Positions 1 to 8,750 of a stretch of 64,000 nt of DNA are shown here, piece after piece (position 1 is the first letter of the stretch; each line of letters starts with the position of its first letter). Source of the stretch: Cupriavidus necator A5-1 (GTDB lineage Bacteria > Pseudomonadota > Gammaproteobacteria > Burkholderiales > Burkholderiaceae); the NCBI RefSeq assembly GCF_000744095.1, contig NZ_JQLI01000001.1, positions 3,906,001 to 3,970,000 on the forward strand. The letters run 5' to 3'. The notes under the pieces were generated by a model, which was not told the origin of the DNA, searched no databases, and worked only from the letters and a program-made list of their open reading frames with translations. The translations under genes were made by a program, and so were the position numbers.

Positions 1-669
1 GGCGTGTTCGCGCTGCCGTCGTTGAGCGCGCCGGGCCATCAGTCGCTGATCGGCGCCATGGACGTGCGCGGCGCGCTGTCGGCGGCGGTGCTGCCGAGCG
101 TGCTGGCGCTGGTGATGACCGCGGTGTTTGACGCTACCGGCACCATCCGTGCCGTCGCCGGACAAGCCGGGCAGCTCAACGCCGCCGGCCATATCCACAA
201 CGGCGGGCGCGCACTGACCGCGGACTCGGTCAGCTCGATCTTCTCGGCGATGTTCGGCGGCGCCCCGGCCGCGGCCTATATCGAATCGACCGTGGGCGTG
301 GCCGCCGGTGCCAAGACCGGCCTGACCGCGGTGGTGGTGGGCCTGCTGTTCGTGACGGTGATGTTCTGCTCGCCGCTGGCCGCGCTGGTGCCGTCGTACG
401 CTACCGCGCCGGCGCTGATGTACGTGGGCCTGCTGATGCTGTCCAGCGTCAGCCGCCTGCATATGGACGACCTGGTCGATGCGCTCGCGGGCCTGGTTTG
501 CGCCGTCTTTATCGTGCTCACCTGCAATATTGTCACCGGCATCATGCTGGGCTTCTGCACCCTGGTGGTGGGCCGCGTGGTCGCCGGCGAATGGCGCAAG
601 CTCAATCTGGGCACGGTTGCCATCGCCGTCGTGCTGGCCGCGTTCTATGCCAGTGGCTGGGCCATCTGA
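1..669 (+). CDS. NCS2/AzgA-type purine permease, C-terminal part
   Basis: This is the last 222 codons of a membrane transporter whose beginning lies outside the window; the frame is open to base 1, so the apparent GTG at base 4 is not a true start. Hydrophobic segments dominate. The stretch with [14 protein letters not shown] and [22 protein letters not shown] is the conserved core of AzgA-like nucleobase:cation symporters (NCS2 family), which import adenine, guanine or hypoxanthine across the inner membrane. Substrate cannot be fixed from the fragment. A strong intrinsic terminator follows about 80 bases after the stop. Confidence 0.85.
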   Translation, partial: GVFALPSLSAPGHQSLIGAMDVRGALSAAVLPSVLALVMTAVFDATGTIRAVAGQAGQLNAAGHIHNGGRALTADSVSSIFSAMFGGAPAAAYIESTVGVAAGAKTGLTAVVVGLLFVTVMFCSPLAALVPSYATAPALMYVGLLMLSSVSRLHMDDLVDALAGLVCAVFIVLTCNIVTGIMLGFCTLVVGRVVAGEWRKLNLGTVAIAVVLAAFYASGWAI

Positions 670-750
670 CCGATGCCTGCCGCGTCCCGGGCGCCGTGCC
701 CGGGACGCTGACAACGAGTTGTCTCCTCCACCGTGATCCAGGTGGATTTC

Positions 751-785
751 AAGCCCGGGCTTCCTGCTTTCCCGGGCTTTTTTTT
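751..785 (+). terminator. Rho-independent terminator after the permease gene
   Basis: An AAGCCCGGG / CCCGGGCTT stem with an 11-base loop is followed by a run of T. It ends the permease transcript and precedes the convergent VOC gene. Confidence 0.85.
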
Positions 786-852
786 GGCCTGTCGGTTTAT
801 TCAGCCACTGCCGAAATAACGTTTCGCCAAATCCCGCCTCACTGCGCCGGGC

Positions 853-1275
853 TCACTGCGCGTCCGCGCTCGCGCTCTGCATCGCGGCCATATCCATGTA
901 CACCAGTTCCCAGACGTGCCCATCCAGGTCCTGGAAGCCGTGGCCGTACATGAATCCCAAATCCATCGGCGGCTTGTAAGTATTGCCGCCCGCCGCGACC
1001 GCATCGCTCACCATTTGGTCGACGCGCGCACGGGTTTCCATCGACAGGCAAACCAGCACCTCGGTGAATTTGCGCGCATCGCAGATGTCGTTGGGCGAGA
1101 AGCTGCGGAACTTCGCTTCGGTCAGCAGCATGACGAAAATGTTCTCGCCCACGATCATGCAGGTGGCGGTCTCATCGGTGAATTGCGGATTGAACGAAAA
1201 GCCGAGCCGGGTAAAGAAGGCGATCGACTTTTGCAGGTCGCGGACGGGCAAATTGACAAAGATCTGCTGGCTCAT
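853..1275 (-). CDS. VOC-fold (glyoxalase/bleomycin-resistance) family protein
   Basis: A 140-residue protein of the vicinal-oxygen-chelate superfamily. The N-terminal IFVNLPVRDLQKSIAFFTRLGF and the C-terminal GFQDLDGHVWELVYMD are the usual beta-alpha-beta module ends, and the Glu of HVWELVYMD corresponds to the common metal-ligand position. It resembles the small YaeR/PhnB-like cytosolic proteins of unknown substrate. It stands alone, convergent with the permease and divergent from the H-NS-like gene. Family is secure from the motifs; function is not known. Confidence 0.8.
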   Translation of the reverse strand: MSQQIFVNLPVRDLQKSIAFFTRLGFSFNPQFTDETATCMIVGENIFVMLLTEAKFRSFSPNDICDARKFTEVLVCLSMETRARVDQMVSDAVAAGGNTYKPPMDLGFMYGHGFQDLDGHVWELVYMDMAAMQSASADAQ

Positions 1276-1554
1276 CGGGGGCTCCGGTAGTCGTGTCGGG
1301 CGCTGCGCGGGGCGCAGACAAACAGTCTAGGCGCTAAACCCCCGGTTGCGCGATTATGATTGCCCTTAAAGCGAGGGGAAACCCGGGCATTGAACTACGC
1401 AATTCGGACCGCATTGTGTGGTGTGAAACGGTCGATTCGGCCGGCAATCAATCTGTCCGTGCATTCTCCGTTATTTTTTGTAAAATTTTTTATGTCAACC
1501 GCCAACGCAATTTCTAGTACCATGCACCGGCCTATTTGCAGAAAGGGGATATAA
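1276..1554. promoter_or_regulatory. Divergent intergenic region upstream of the H-NS-like gene
   Basis: This 279-base gap holds no gene. The part near 1466-1520 is clearly more AT-rich than its surroundings (TTATTTTTTGTAAAATTTTT). A purine-rich AGAAAGGGG stretch lies just before the ATG at 1555 and serves as ribosome binding site. Such AT-rich leaders are common in front of hns-like genes, which often repress themselves; that is inference here. Confidence 0.45.
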
Positions 1555-1863
1555 ATGGCGACATACAAGCAACTCCTGGCTGAGAAGGAAGCGCTGGAAG
1601 CCAAGCTGAATGAAGTGCGCGCATCGGAAGTGGCTGGCGTGATCGACAAAATCCGCGAGCTGATGACCGAATATGGCCTGACCGCCGAAGACATCCTGCC
1701 CCGGCGCAAGCGTGGCCGCCCGGCCGGCACGGCCAGCAAGAAGGCGGCCTCGGGCCTGCCTCCCAAGTACATGGATCCCAAGACCGGCAAGACCTGGTCT
1801 GGGCGCGGCCGTGCCCCGGCCTGGCTGGGCAAGCGCCCGGAACGCTTCCTGATCGAGCAATAA
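1555..1863 (+). CDS. H-NS family nucleoid-associated protein
   Basis: A 102-residue basic DNA-binding protein. Residues 1-45 form a predicted coiled-coil oligomerisation helix (YKQLLAEKEALEAKLNEV). A linker follows with RKRGRPAGT, an AT-hook-like minor-groove motif, and the C-terminal domain carries YMDPKTGKTWSGRGRAPAWL, the H-NS/Bv3F DNA-binding signature in which the GRGRAP loop inserts into the minor groove of AT-rich DNA. Betaproteobacteria usually carry several such paralogues. It probably silences AT-rich acquired DNA. The start has a good ribosome binding site. Confidence 0.92.
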   Translation: MATYKQLLAEKEALEAKLNEVRASEVAGVIDKIRELMTEYGLTAEDILPRRKRGRPAGTASKKAASGLPPKYMDPKTGKTWSGRGRAPAWLGKRPERFLIEQ

Positions 1864-1939
1864 GCCAGGCGCTGGCGATTAAGCGGACGTGCGCTGAAAC
1901 GCCCGTATTAATCGCCGTGCCCCGATCGCCAGCGCGCTG

Positions 1940-2524
1940 TCACAGCGCCTGGCAGACATACTCCTTGCGCAGCGCCCTGAAGCCCTGCTGGGTCGGCTCG
2001 GTGGTGAGGCGCGCGCCCCCCTCCGCGAGCGGCTGCATGCGCAATACCTGCGCCGAGCACTGGCTCGCCGTCTCGTCCCGCCGATAGCGGATCTCATACT
2101 GGGCACCGGCCTGCGGCACGAACGACACGCCCGCGGCACAGCGCATCTCCGGCAACGGGAGCGCCGCGGCCGACGTCACCGCCAGGTAGATGCGCCGCCC
2201 GGCCTCGACCAGCCGCTCACGCGTGCGCGCGGGCGGCTCAGGCGGGCGCCCTGGCATGTCCAGGCCACGGTCCCGTCCCATCGCCGACAACTGCTTGCCC
2301 ATCCCCGCCAGCACCAGCGGCCGGGCCGGCACCGGGCATTTGGCCGGATCGACCACGGTGAACGAGGTGTTGTCGTCGGTGCTGGTCAGCAGACGCACGC
2401 TCGCGGTGGGGGCGCCGGACGGCACGCGGTACTGAGCCACGCAGCCGGGCAGTGCCACGGCGGCGGCGAGCAGCGGCAACAGGACAAGGCGGGGCGGGAC
2501 TGCGGACGACCGGTCATGGCGCAT
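1940..2524 (-). CDS. Putative lipoprotein of unknown function
   Basis: A 194-residue protein. It begins with a basic N-region, a hydrophobic core (LVLLPLLAAAVAL) and the lipobox ALPGC at about residue 27, so it should be exported, lipid-modified on that Cys and held in an envelope membrane. The mature part has three further Cys (KCPVP, MRCAAG, SQCSAQ) that could form disulfides. I recognise no domain. It is monocistronic, with the AraC regulator diverging on the other side of a long intergenic region. Confidence 0.7.
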   Translation of the reverse strand: MRHDRSSAVPPRLVLLPLLAAAVALPGCVAQYRVPSGAPTASVRLLTSTDDNTSFTVVDPAKCPVPARPLVLAGMGKQLSAMGRDRGLDMPGRPPEPPARTRERLVEAGRRIYLAVTSAAALPLPEMRCAAGVSFVPQAGAQYEIRYRRDETASQCSAQVLRMQPLAEGGARLTTEPTQQGFRALRKEYVCQAL

Positions 2525-2996
2525 GGCGGCAGGCAGGTGGAGTCGCGGTTAGGCCAACCAGGTTGGCCGCAGTATGGCGGCAGAAGCCGCCCGGATGACG
2601 CACGATGGCGGCACGGCGTCGGCCCATCGCAGGTACGGGCGACGCCGGCATGCACCAGAGCCCGCCAAGCTTAACGGTTTACGCCGCGTCGCGGCAGCCG
2701 CACAAACCCATGTTGAAAACCCCGACGTGATATCCACAGAATCTGTGGATATCCTCCCCCATGCCTCCCCGGAAAGCCCAGTCTGTGCGCCACCGCACCG
2801 GACCGCCCAAATTTTAGGCAACGAGTTGCATCCCCCTTCCCGGCCCGGTTCTGCGCGGCCTCGCACTTATTCACGCCTTTGCTTAGCCGGCTAGGCCACA
2901 CTCCGGCACGTCCTGTGCCCTTGAAGGCGCGCCTGGCACCGCGTAATCTTTTTGTTACCGGGGGCTGCACTGGCGCTTGCGCCGACCAGCCAGACA
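2525..2996. promoter_or_regulatory. Long divergent intergenic region with a 25-bp palindrome
   Basis: These 472 bases between the lipoprotein and the AraC gene hold no convincing ORF. The clearest element is a perfect inverted repeat at 2729-2753, arms GATATCCACAG / CTGTGGATATC around AAT. Each arm contains a one-mismatch match to the DnaA box TTATCCACA, in opposite orientation. It could be an operator for the AraC regulator or a DnaA-binding site. Confidence 0.5.
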
Positions 2997-4007
2997 ATGA
3001 CAATGACAATACAAGAGCCCTACCAAGCCGGGCCGTTGCCTCGTGACCTGCTGCACGCGCTGCGTGAAGGCGGTTACGACGTATCGGCACTCGCGCCCGC
3101 CCCGGAATCCGATACCGACCTCCCGTCCGCCGCGCCGGTGGCCGGGCCGCAGCAGGCCAGCCATCTGCTGTGCGCCGTCTACCAGGCCACCGGCGACCCG
3201 GCCATCGGCCTGTGGCTGGGCAGCCGGATGCAGCCCGACCTGCTCGGCCTGGCCGGCTTGCCCGCCATGGCCGGCCCATCGCTGGGCACCGCGTTGCGGC
3301 GCATCGCGCGCTACCAGCGACTGATGTCGGGCGACCGCATCGAGCTGCGCCGCCAGGGCGACGAGGCCTGGGTCTGCATCTGCCCGAGCGAGCCCGAAGC
3401 GCCCGACGCCCGCCCGCGCATCGACATGGAACTGTGTTCGCTGCTGGCCTTCGGACGCCAGTTCACGAGCAAGCCGCTGCATCCGCTGCGCGTGTCGCTG
3501 CGCATCGGCCAGCCGGACTGGCACCGGCGTTATACCGAGGCGTTCGATTGCCCGGTGCGCTTCGGCGAGCCGGAAGACGCGATCGTGTTCGGCCGCCGCG
3601 ACTTGGCGCTGCGGCTGATGGCGCGCGCCCGCTCGGGCCCGTCGACACCGTCGGCCACGCACGAGCCGCGGCCGTCGGCGGCGTCGCTGGACGACGTCCG
3701 CGCCGCCCTGCAACAGCTCGCGGGCGAACGCGCGCTGAGCCTGGCCGCGGTGGCGCGCCACCTCGACGTCAGCGAGCGCACGCTGCAGCGCCGGCTGATG
3801 GCCGCGGGCACGGGCTTCCGGGCGCTGTGCGAGGAGGCGCGCCGCGACCTGGCCGGCCGCTACCTGACGGAGGGCGCGATGTCGCTGGGAGAGATCGCGT
3901 TCCGGCTCGGCTTTGACGATGCCAACTCTTTCTTCCGCGCCTTCCGCCGCTGGACCGGCATGACGCCGGGCGACTACCGGCGCGCAGCAGCGCACCCGCC
4001 CGCCTAG
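2997..4007 (+). CDS. AraC family transcriptional regulator (OruR/ArgR-like)
   Basis: A 336-residue regulator counted from the ATG at 2997; an in-frame TTG at 2952 is less likely, and a second ATG at 3003 is possible. Residues about 20-190 match the Arabinose_bd-type sensor domain found in OruR-like regulators (GLAGLPAMAGPSLGTALRRIARYQRLMSGD). The C-terminal 100 residues hold two helix-turn-helix units: SLAAVARHLDVSERTLQRRL and the highly conserved GEIAFRLGFDDANSFFRAFRRWTGMTPGDYR. The inducer is unknown. The palindrome at 2729-2753 lies about 250 bases upstream. Confidence 0.9.
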   Translation: MTMTIQEPYQAGPLPRDLLHALREGGYDVSALAPAPESDTDLPSAAPVAGPQQASHLLCAVYQATGDPAIGLWLGSRMQPDLLGLAGLPAMAGPSLGTALRRIARYQRLMSGDRIELRRQGDEAWVCICPSEPEAPDARPRIDMELCSLLAFGRQFTSKPLHPLRVSLRIGQPDWHRRYTEAFDCPVRFGEPEDAIVFGRRDLALRLMARARSGPSTPSATHEPRPSAASLDDVRAALQQLAGERALSLAAVARHLDVSERTLQRRLMAAGTGFRALCEEARRDLAGRYLTEGAMSLGEIAFRLGFDDANSFFRAFRRWTGMTPGDYRRAAAHPPA

Positions 4008-4029
4008 CGCAGGGAGCGGGGCCGGCGCC

Positions 4030-4323
4030 TTACGCGCCGGCCGCCTGCCCCCACGGCGGGTTGTCGCCGAAGCGCTCGGCCAGGAAATCGACAAAGGCGC
4101 GCACCCGCGGCGGCACCAGCCGGCGCTGCGGCATCACCGCGTGGATGCCGGTGTCTGCCACCGGGTAGTCCTCCAGCACCTGTACCAGCCGGCCGGCGCG
4201 CAGGTCGGCGCAGACATGCCAGGTGGAATGCAGCGCGATGCCGAAGCCGGCCAGCGCCGCATCGGGCGTGAGGTTGGAAAACGGCAGCCGCGCCACCGTG
4301 CCCGTGGCGCAAGCCTGCCCATG
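4030..4323 (-). pseudogene. LysR regulator remnant (C-terminal end only)
   Basis: The minus frame encodes the last 95 or so residues of a LysR-type effector domain: ATGTVARLPFSNLTPDAALAG, then DLRAGRLVQVLEDYP and VPPRVRAFVDFLAERFG, the stereotyped family ending. The helix-turn-helix and most of the effector domain are missing. Upstream the similarity stops about ten bases before the nnrS stop codon at 4334, so the gene was apparently cut when the nnrS segment was joined here. It should not bind DNA. Confidence 0.7.
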
Positions 4324-4333
4324 ATCCCGCACT

Positions 4334-5560
4334 TCAGCCCGGCTTGCCGTCCACCCGCGGGCGCGCAAGCCGCGGCGCATAGGTCAGCGCGTAGAGAGCG
4401 AACCCCGCCACCCAGCACGCGCCCGCACCCCAGATCCAATGCAAATACCCGGCCGGCCACAGCATCGGCCCGAACACCCGCAGCACCGCGGCGGCAGCCA
4501 CCAGCCAGTAGGCCACGGTTTCCGCGCGGCCCGCCGCCAGCATGCGTCCGGTGTGGCCCAACGCCGTGCGCGTGATCATGGCGATGATCGCCACGCCGAG
4601 CACGCCGACGGTGAAGGCATGCGTCGCCAGCCCGGCCATCACCAGCCCGAGCGCGCCCAGCGCCTGCAATGCCAGCGCCACCGGCAGCCACGCATAGGCC
4701 AGGTGCAGCACCCACAGCAGCGGCCGGTTGCCCACCGCGTAGCCGCGCCATCCGGCTACGCGCACGGCAAGCACCGCGGCGGCCAGCAACGACAGCGCCG
4801 CCGCCAGCCAGCCCGGCAACGGCAGCAGCCCTGACGCCAGCCCCAGCACCGCCGCAGGCACCACCATGCGATCCACCTGCCGGAATTGCCGCAGGCGGAA
4901 TCCCGGGATCGCATTGGTCGTGAACATCGGGATGACGCGACCGCCGATCACCACCACGAACAGCGTCACCAGCGCCACGCCGGCGCGACACGCCTGCATC
5001 GCGGCACCATCCTGGCCGCGCGCCTGCAGCCACAGGCTGGCGATGTCGGCCACGGCAAGCAGCCACAGCGCCAGCGCGAGCGGATAGTTGCGGCGGTTGC
5101 CGGCCTTTGCCAGCGTGCGCGTGAAGGCCAGCGCCGCCAGCGGCAGGAACGCGCCCTCGATCACGAAGGCCGCGGTGCCCGGCGCCACCCACATGCCCAC
5201 GCGCCCCGCCAGCCACAGCAGGAACAGCACCGCCAGGGCGGCGCCAGTCGGTGTGGGCTGCCCCGTCCATGCGCGCCCCGCGGTGAACAGGAAGCCGACC
5301 ACGATGGCAGCGGCAAATCCAAACACCATCTCGTGCGCATGCCAGAACATCGCCGGGATCGCGGCTGCCGGACCGACCGCAGTCACACCCGCCAGCATCG
5401 CCGACCACGCCCCGATCGCCAGCGCGGCGAACACCGCCCCGCCCAGGTAGAACGGCCGGAACCCCAGCGCAAACAGGGCAAAGCCGCGCGGCGGCGGCCC
5501 GGCGGGCGTCTTGCCGGATGGCGACGGGCGCCGGGCGGGAAGGATCGGGATGGTTTCCAT
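4334..5560 (-). CDS. nnrS: NnrS family haem/copper membrane protein
   Basis: A 408-residue polytopic protein with about twelve hydrophobic segments. Diagnostic NnrS sequence includes ALFALGFRPFYLGGAVFAALAI near residue 30, FWHAHEMVFGFAAAIVVGFLFTAG near residue 75 and the His-containing TALGHTGR in the C-terminal half; the conserved His residues are candidate metal or haem ligands. NnrS proteins are known from NO regulons of denitrifiers and protect against NO-linked damage, by a mechanism that is not settled. Here it diverges from narK1, which places it beside nitrate respiration. Confidence 0.92.
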   Translation of the reverse strand: METIPILPARRPSPSGKTPAGPPPRGFALFALGFRPFYLGGAVFAALAIGAWSAMLAGVTAVGPAAAIPAMFWHAHEMVFGFAAAIVVGFLFTAGRAWTGQPTPTGAALAVLFLLWLAGRVGMWVAPGTAAFVIEGAFLPLAALAFTRTLAKAGNRRNYPLALALWLLAVADIASLWLQARGQDGAAMQACRAGVALVTLFVVVIGGRVIPMFTTNAIPGFRLRQFRQVDRMVVPAAVLGLASGLLPLPGWLAAALSLLAAAVLAVRVAGWRGYAVGNRPLLWVLHLAYAWLPVALALQALGALGLVMAGLATHAFTVGVLGVAIIAMITRTALGHTGRMLAAGRAETVAYWLVAAAAVLRVFGPMLWPAGYLHWIWGAGACWVAGFALYALTYAPRLARPRVDGKPG

Positions 5561-5831
5561 GGCGGAGTAAAGAAGTCAGGTAGACCGGCAGCGCCGGTGC
5601 GGTATGCGCCGGATTCTTGATCCAGCGCAGGATTGCCGCATGCACGCGAACGGATGCGTCGGTGCTGCAAGCACGATAGCACCGCCGCCGTGCCGATGGC
5701 CTCCGTCGGTAGAACTACCTCCAAAGGCAGATCGCTCCCTCGCCTGCGCTGTGCTGCCGGCGAATAGGCAGCGCAAGTGGCCGCCCCTACTCTGGCATCA
5801 CCCCCGCCAAAGTTGACACAGGAGCATGGCC
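5561..5831. promoter_or_regulatory. nnrS-narK1 divergent promoter region
   Basis: These 271 bases hold no gene. A small palindrome at 5708-5719 has arms GGTAG / CTACC around AA. Read on the minus strand it contains TAGTTCTACCG, matching 9 of 11 bases of TAGTTCTGTCG in the narG leader at 8580-8590. I see only half an FNR site (TTGAT near 5617). A GG-N10-GC pattern near 5793 is too weak to call sigma-54. Confidence 0.4.
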
Positions 5832-7112
5832 ATGGCCACCCAACCACGCGCGCCGGAGCCCGTACCGCCCGGTGCCGCAATCACGCTGGCGTCGAGCACT
5901 TTCGCCTTTACCATCTGCTTTGCCGTCTGGATGCTGTTCGCCGTCCTCGGCATTCCGCTCAAGCAGGAACTCGGTCTCAACGACACGGAATTCGGGCTGC
6001 TGGCGGCCACGCCCGTGCTGAGCGGCTCACTGATTCGCGTGCCGCTGGGCATCTGGACCGACCGCTTCGGCGGCCGCAAGGTCTTCTTCGCGCTAATGCT
6101 GGCCACAGTGATCCCGATCTGGCTGATCTCGTACGCGCACACGCTGTGGCAGCTGCTGGTGCTGGGCCTGTTCGTCGGGCTGGCCGGCGGTTCGTTCTCG
6201 GTCGGCACGCCGTACGTGGCGCGCTGGTTCCCGCGCTCGCGCCAGGGCCTGGCGATGGGCATCTTCGGCGCCGGCAACTCGGGCGCGGCGCTGACCAAGT
6301 TCGTTGCGCCGGCGATGATCCTGGCCGCCGGCACCTGGACCGTAGTACCGCGCGTGTATTCGGTGGCGATGCTCATCACCGCCGTGCTGTTCTGGGTGTT
6401 CTCGCGCAGCAACCCGGCGCACCTGGTGAAGTCCAGCGTCGGCTGGCGCGAGCAGCTCGCCGTGATGCGCGACCCGCGCGTGTGGCGCTACTCGCAGTAC
6501 TACTCGGTGGTGTTCGGCGGCTATGTCGGCCTGTCGCTGTGGATGACGAAGTACTACATCGGCGAATACGGCTTCGATATCAAGACCGCCGCCTTCCTGG
6601 CCGCGTGCTTCTCGCTGCCCGGCGGCGTGCTGCGCGCCATCGGCGGCTGGATCTCCGACCGCTACGGTGCGCACCGCACCACCTGGTGGGTGATGTGGGT
6701 GTGCTGGGTCGGCTTCTTCCTGCTGAGCTATCCGCAGACGGACTTCATCATCCAGACCACCAGCGGCCCGCAGGGCTTCCGCATCGCGCTGACGCCCACC
6801 GTCTTCACCTTCCTGCTGTTCGTGGTGGGCATCGCCTTTGCCATCGGCAAGGCCTCGGTCTTCAAGTTCATCTCCAACGACTTCACGCACAACATTGGCG
6901 CGGTCTCGGGCGTGGTCGGCCTGGCCGGCGGGCTGGGCGGCTTCGTGCTGCCGATCCTGTTCGGCATGCTGGCCGACCTGACCGGCGTACGCAGCAGCTG
7001 CTTCATGCTGATGTACGGCACCGTGTGCGTGAGCCTGGTGTGGATGCACTACAGCCAGCGCGGCGAGCGCCGGCGCAAGGAACAGGCCGTCGGCCTCACG
7101 CAGGCCGCCTGA
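5832..7112 (+). CDS. narK: Nitrate/nitrite transporter NarK1 (MFS)
   Basis: A 426-residue major facilitator with about twelve membrane segments. The first nitrate-signature region is seen as LFVGLAGGSFSVGTPYVARWFP and GAGNSGAALTKFVAP; the second is GVVGLAGGLGGFVLPILFG. NarK1-type proteins are thought to import nitrate with protons, starting respiration before nitrite builds up. I chose the ATG at 5832 because AGGAG at 5820-5824 sits seven bases upstream; the ATG at 5826 leaves only one base. narK2 follows after 63 bases, so the pair is probably co-transcribed toward narG. Confidence 0.93.
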   Translation: MATQPRAPEPVPPGAAITLASSTFAFTICFAVWMLFAVLGIPLKQELGLNDTEFGLLAATPVLSGSLIRVPLGIWTDRFGGRKVFFALMLATVIPIWLISYAHTLWQLLVLGLFVGLAGGSFSVGTPYVARWFPRSRQGLAMGIFGAGNSGAALTKFVAPAMILAAGTWTVVPRVYSVAMLITAVLFWVFSRSNPAHLVKSSVGWREQLAVMRDPRVWRYSQYYSVVFGGYVGLSLWMTKYYIGEYGFDIKTAAFLAACFSLPGGVLRAIGGWISDRYGAHRTTWWVMWVCWVGFFLLSYPQTDFIIQTTSGPQGFRIALTPTVFTFLLFVVGIAFAIGKASVFKFISNDFTHNIGAVSGVVGLAGGLGGFVLPILFGMLADLTGVRSSCFMLMYGTVCVSLVWMHYSQRGERRRKEQAVGLTQAA

Positions 7113-7175
7113 CGGCTCCACTGAACGCTCACCCTTCAAGCGCGCCTCCGCGCTCTCAACCAAGGCACACCTATC

Positions 7176-8561
7176 ATGACCTCATCCGTACTCACCCGCT
7201 GGGAGCCCGAGAACGCGGCGTTCTGGCAAAGCGAAGGCGAGCGCATTGCCTACCGCAACCTGTGGATCTCGATCCCGGCGCTGATGCTGGCCTTCGTGGT
7301 CTGGATGCTGTGGAGCGTGGTCGCGGTCAACCTCGACCGCGCCGGCTTCCAGTTCACCAAGAACCAGCTGTTCTGGCTCACCGCGCTGCCGGCGCTGTCC
7401 GGGGCCACGCTGCGCATCTTCTATTCCTTCCTGGTGCCGGTCTTTGGCGGACGCCGCTTTACCGCGATCTCCACCGCGCTGCTGCTGATCCCGGCGCTGG
7501 GCATGGGCGTCGCGCTGCGCGACCCGTCCACCGGCTATCCGACGCTGCTGGTGCTGGCGCTGCTGTGCGGGCTGGGCGGCGCCAACTTCAGTTCATCGAT
7601 GGCCAATATCAGCTTCTTCTTCCCGAAGGCGAAGAAGGGGCTGGCCACCGGCCTGAACGCCGGCATCGGCAATCTCGGCGTGTCGGTGGTGCAGTTCGTC
7701 ACGCCGCTTGTCGTGTCGGTAGCGGTGTTCGGCGCGCTCGGCGGCGAGCCGCAGCAGTACCAGGCCAACGGCGCCACGCACGACCTGTGGCTGCAGAACG
7801 CCGGCTTCATCTGGGTACCGTTCATCATCGTCTCGGCGCTGGCGGCGTGGTTCGGCATGCATGACATCGCGGATGCCAAGGCATCGTTTGCCGAGCAGGC
7901 CGTGATCTTCAAGCGTAAGCACAACTGGCTGATGTGCTGGCTGTACGTGGGCACCTTCGGCTCGTTCATCGGCTTCTCGGCGGGGCTGGCGCTGCTGACC
8001 AAGTCACAGTTCCCCGGTGTGAACCCGACCGCCTACGCGTTCCTGGGGCCGCTGGTAGGCGCGCTGACGCGGCCGGTAGGTGGCTGGATCTCCGACAAGC
8101 TCGGCGGCGCGCGCGTCACGCTGTGGACCTTCGTCGGCATGATCGCGGCAGTGTTCGCGGTACTGGCGACGCTGCCACATGACGGCGCCGGCGGCAACTT
8201 CACATTCTTCCTGGCCGCCTTCATCGCGTTGTTCGCGCTTACCGGCATCGGCAATGGCTCGACCTTCCGCATGATCCCCGTGATCTTCCTGACCGAGCGC
8301 CAGCGCGCCGCCAGGGGCAAGGGCGATGCCGCGCAGCGGCAGGCGCTGCAGGAAGCCGGCAAGGAATCCGCAGCGGTGCTGGGCTTCTCCGGCGCAATCG
8401 GCGCGTACGGGGGCTTCTTCATTCCCAAGAGCTTCGGCACCTCGCTGGAGCTGACCGGCGCACCCGATGCCGCGCTGTACTGCTTTATCGCCTTCTACGT
8501 CAGCTGCGTGCTGGTGACGTGGTGGTGCTACGCGCGCCGCAACGCCCCCATGCCCTGCTGA
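7176..8561 (+). CDS. narK2: Nitrate/nitrite antiporter NarK2 (MFS)
   Basis: A 461-residue inner-membrane transporter of the NarK family, longer than NarK1. Conserved features are LCGLGGANFSSSMANISFFFPKAKKGLATGLNAGIGNLG (nitrate signature 1 in TM5) and GFSGAIGAYGGFFIPKSFG (signature 2 in TM11). NarK2-type proteins are believed to exchange nitrate for nitrite, supporting steady respiration. Tandem narK1-narK2 ahead of narGHJI is common in denitrifiers, where they may even be fused. A loop rich in charged residues (AARGKGDAAQRQALQEAGKE) precedes the second signature. The narG leader, with a perfect inverted repeat, follows. Confidence 0.93.
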   Translation: MTSSVLTRWEPENAAFWQSEGERIAYRNLWISIPALMLAFVVWMLWSVVAVNLDRAGFQFTKNQLFWLTALPALSGATLRIFYSFLVPVFGGRRFTAISTALLLIPALGMGVALRDPSTGYPTLLVLALLCGLGGANFSSSMANISFFFPKAKKGLATGLNAGIGNLGVSVVQFVTPLVVSVAVFGALGGEPQQYQANGATHDLWLQNAGFIWVPFIIVSALAAWFGMHDIADAKASFAEQAVIFKRKHNWLMCWLYVGTFGSFIGFSAGLALLTKSQFPGVNPTAYAFLGPLVGALTRPVGGWISDKLGGARVTLWTFVGMIAAVFAVLATLPHDGAGGNFTFFLAAFIALFALTGIGNGSTFRMIPVIFLTERQRAARGKGDAAQRQALQEAGKESAAVLGFSGAIGAYGGFFIPKSFGTSLELTGAPDAALYCFIAFYVSCVLVTWWCYARRNAPMPC

Positions 8562-8575
8562 CCGTCTTGCCGGCC

Positions 8576-8599
8576 GGACTAGTTCTGTCGAACTAGTCC
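8576..8599. promoter_or_regulatory. Perfect 10-bp inverted repeat in the narG leader
   Basis: Arms GGACTAGTTC and GAACTAGTCC surround TGTC, 15 bases after the narK2 stop and about 150 bases before narG. There is no T-run, so an operator or an mRNA hairpin between narK2 and narG is more likely than a terminator. Part of it resembles the small palindrome in front of narK1. Confidence 0.5.
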
Positions 8600-8750
8600 C
8601 GCGCGCGGCACCTAGCCCGATCGCCACGCGGCGGCTGTTCCACCAGCGAATTGGCTGCCGCCCGCCTCCCCCATAAGCTGAGGGTGTCCCTGCAAGCGCT
8701 CCCGCAACAGCCGGAGCACCCGCAGAAAAGCCCTCGCGGAGAACAAAGCA

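Noticed and set aside
2729..2753. Chromosome replication origin
   Set aside because: Only one pair of imperfect DnaA boxes; no parAB, repA or AT-rich unwinding region in the neighbourhood.
5708..5719. NorR site (GGT-N7-ACC) in front of narK1
   Set aside because: The sequence is GGT-N6-ACC, one base short, and no convincing sigma-54 promoter or norAB/norR genes are nearby.
5793..5808. Sigma-54 promoter for narK1
   Set aside because: Only a GG-N10-GC pattern is present; the TTGC part of the -12 element is missing.
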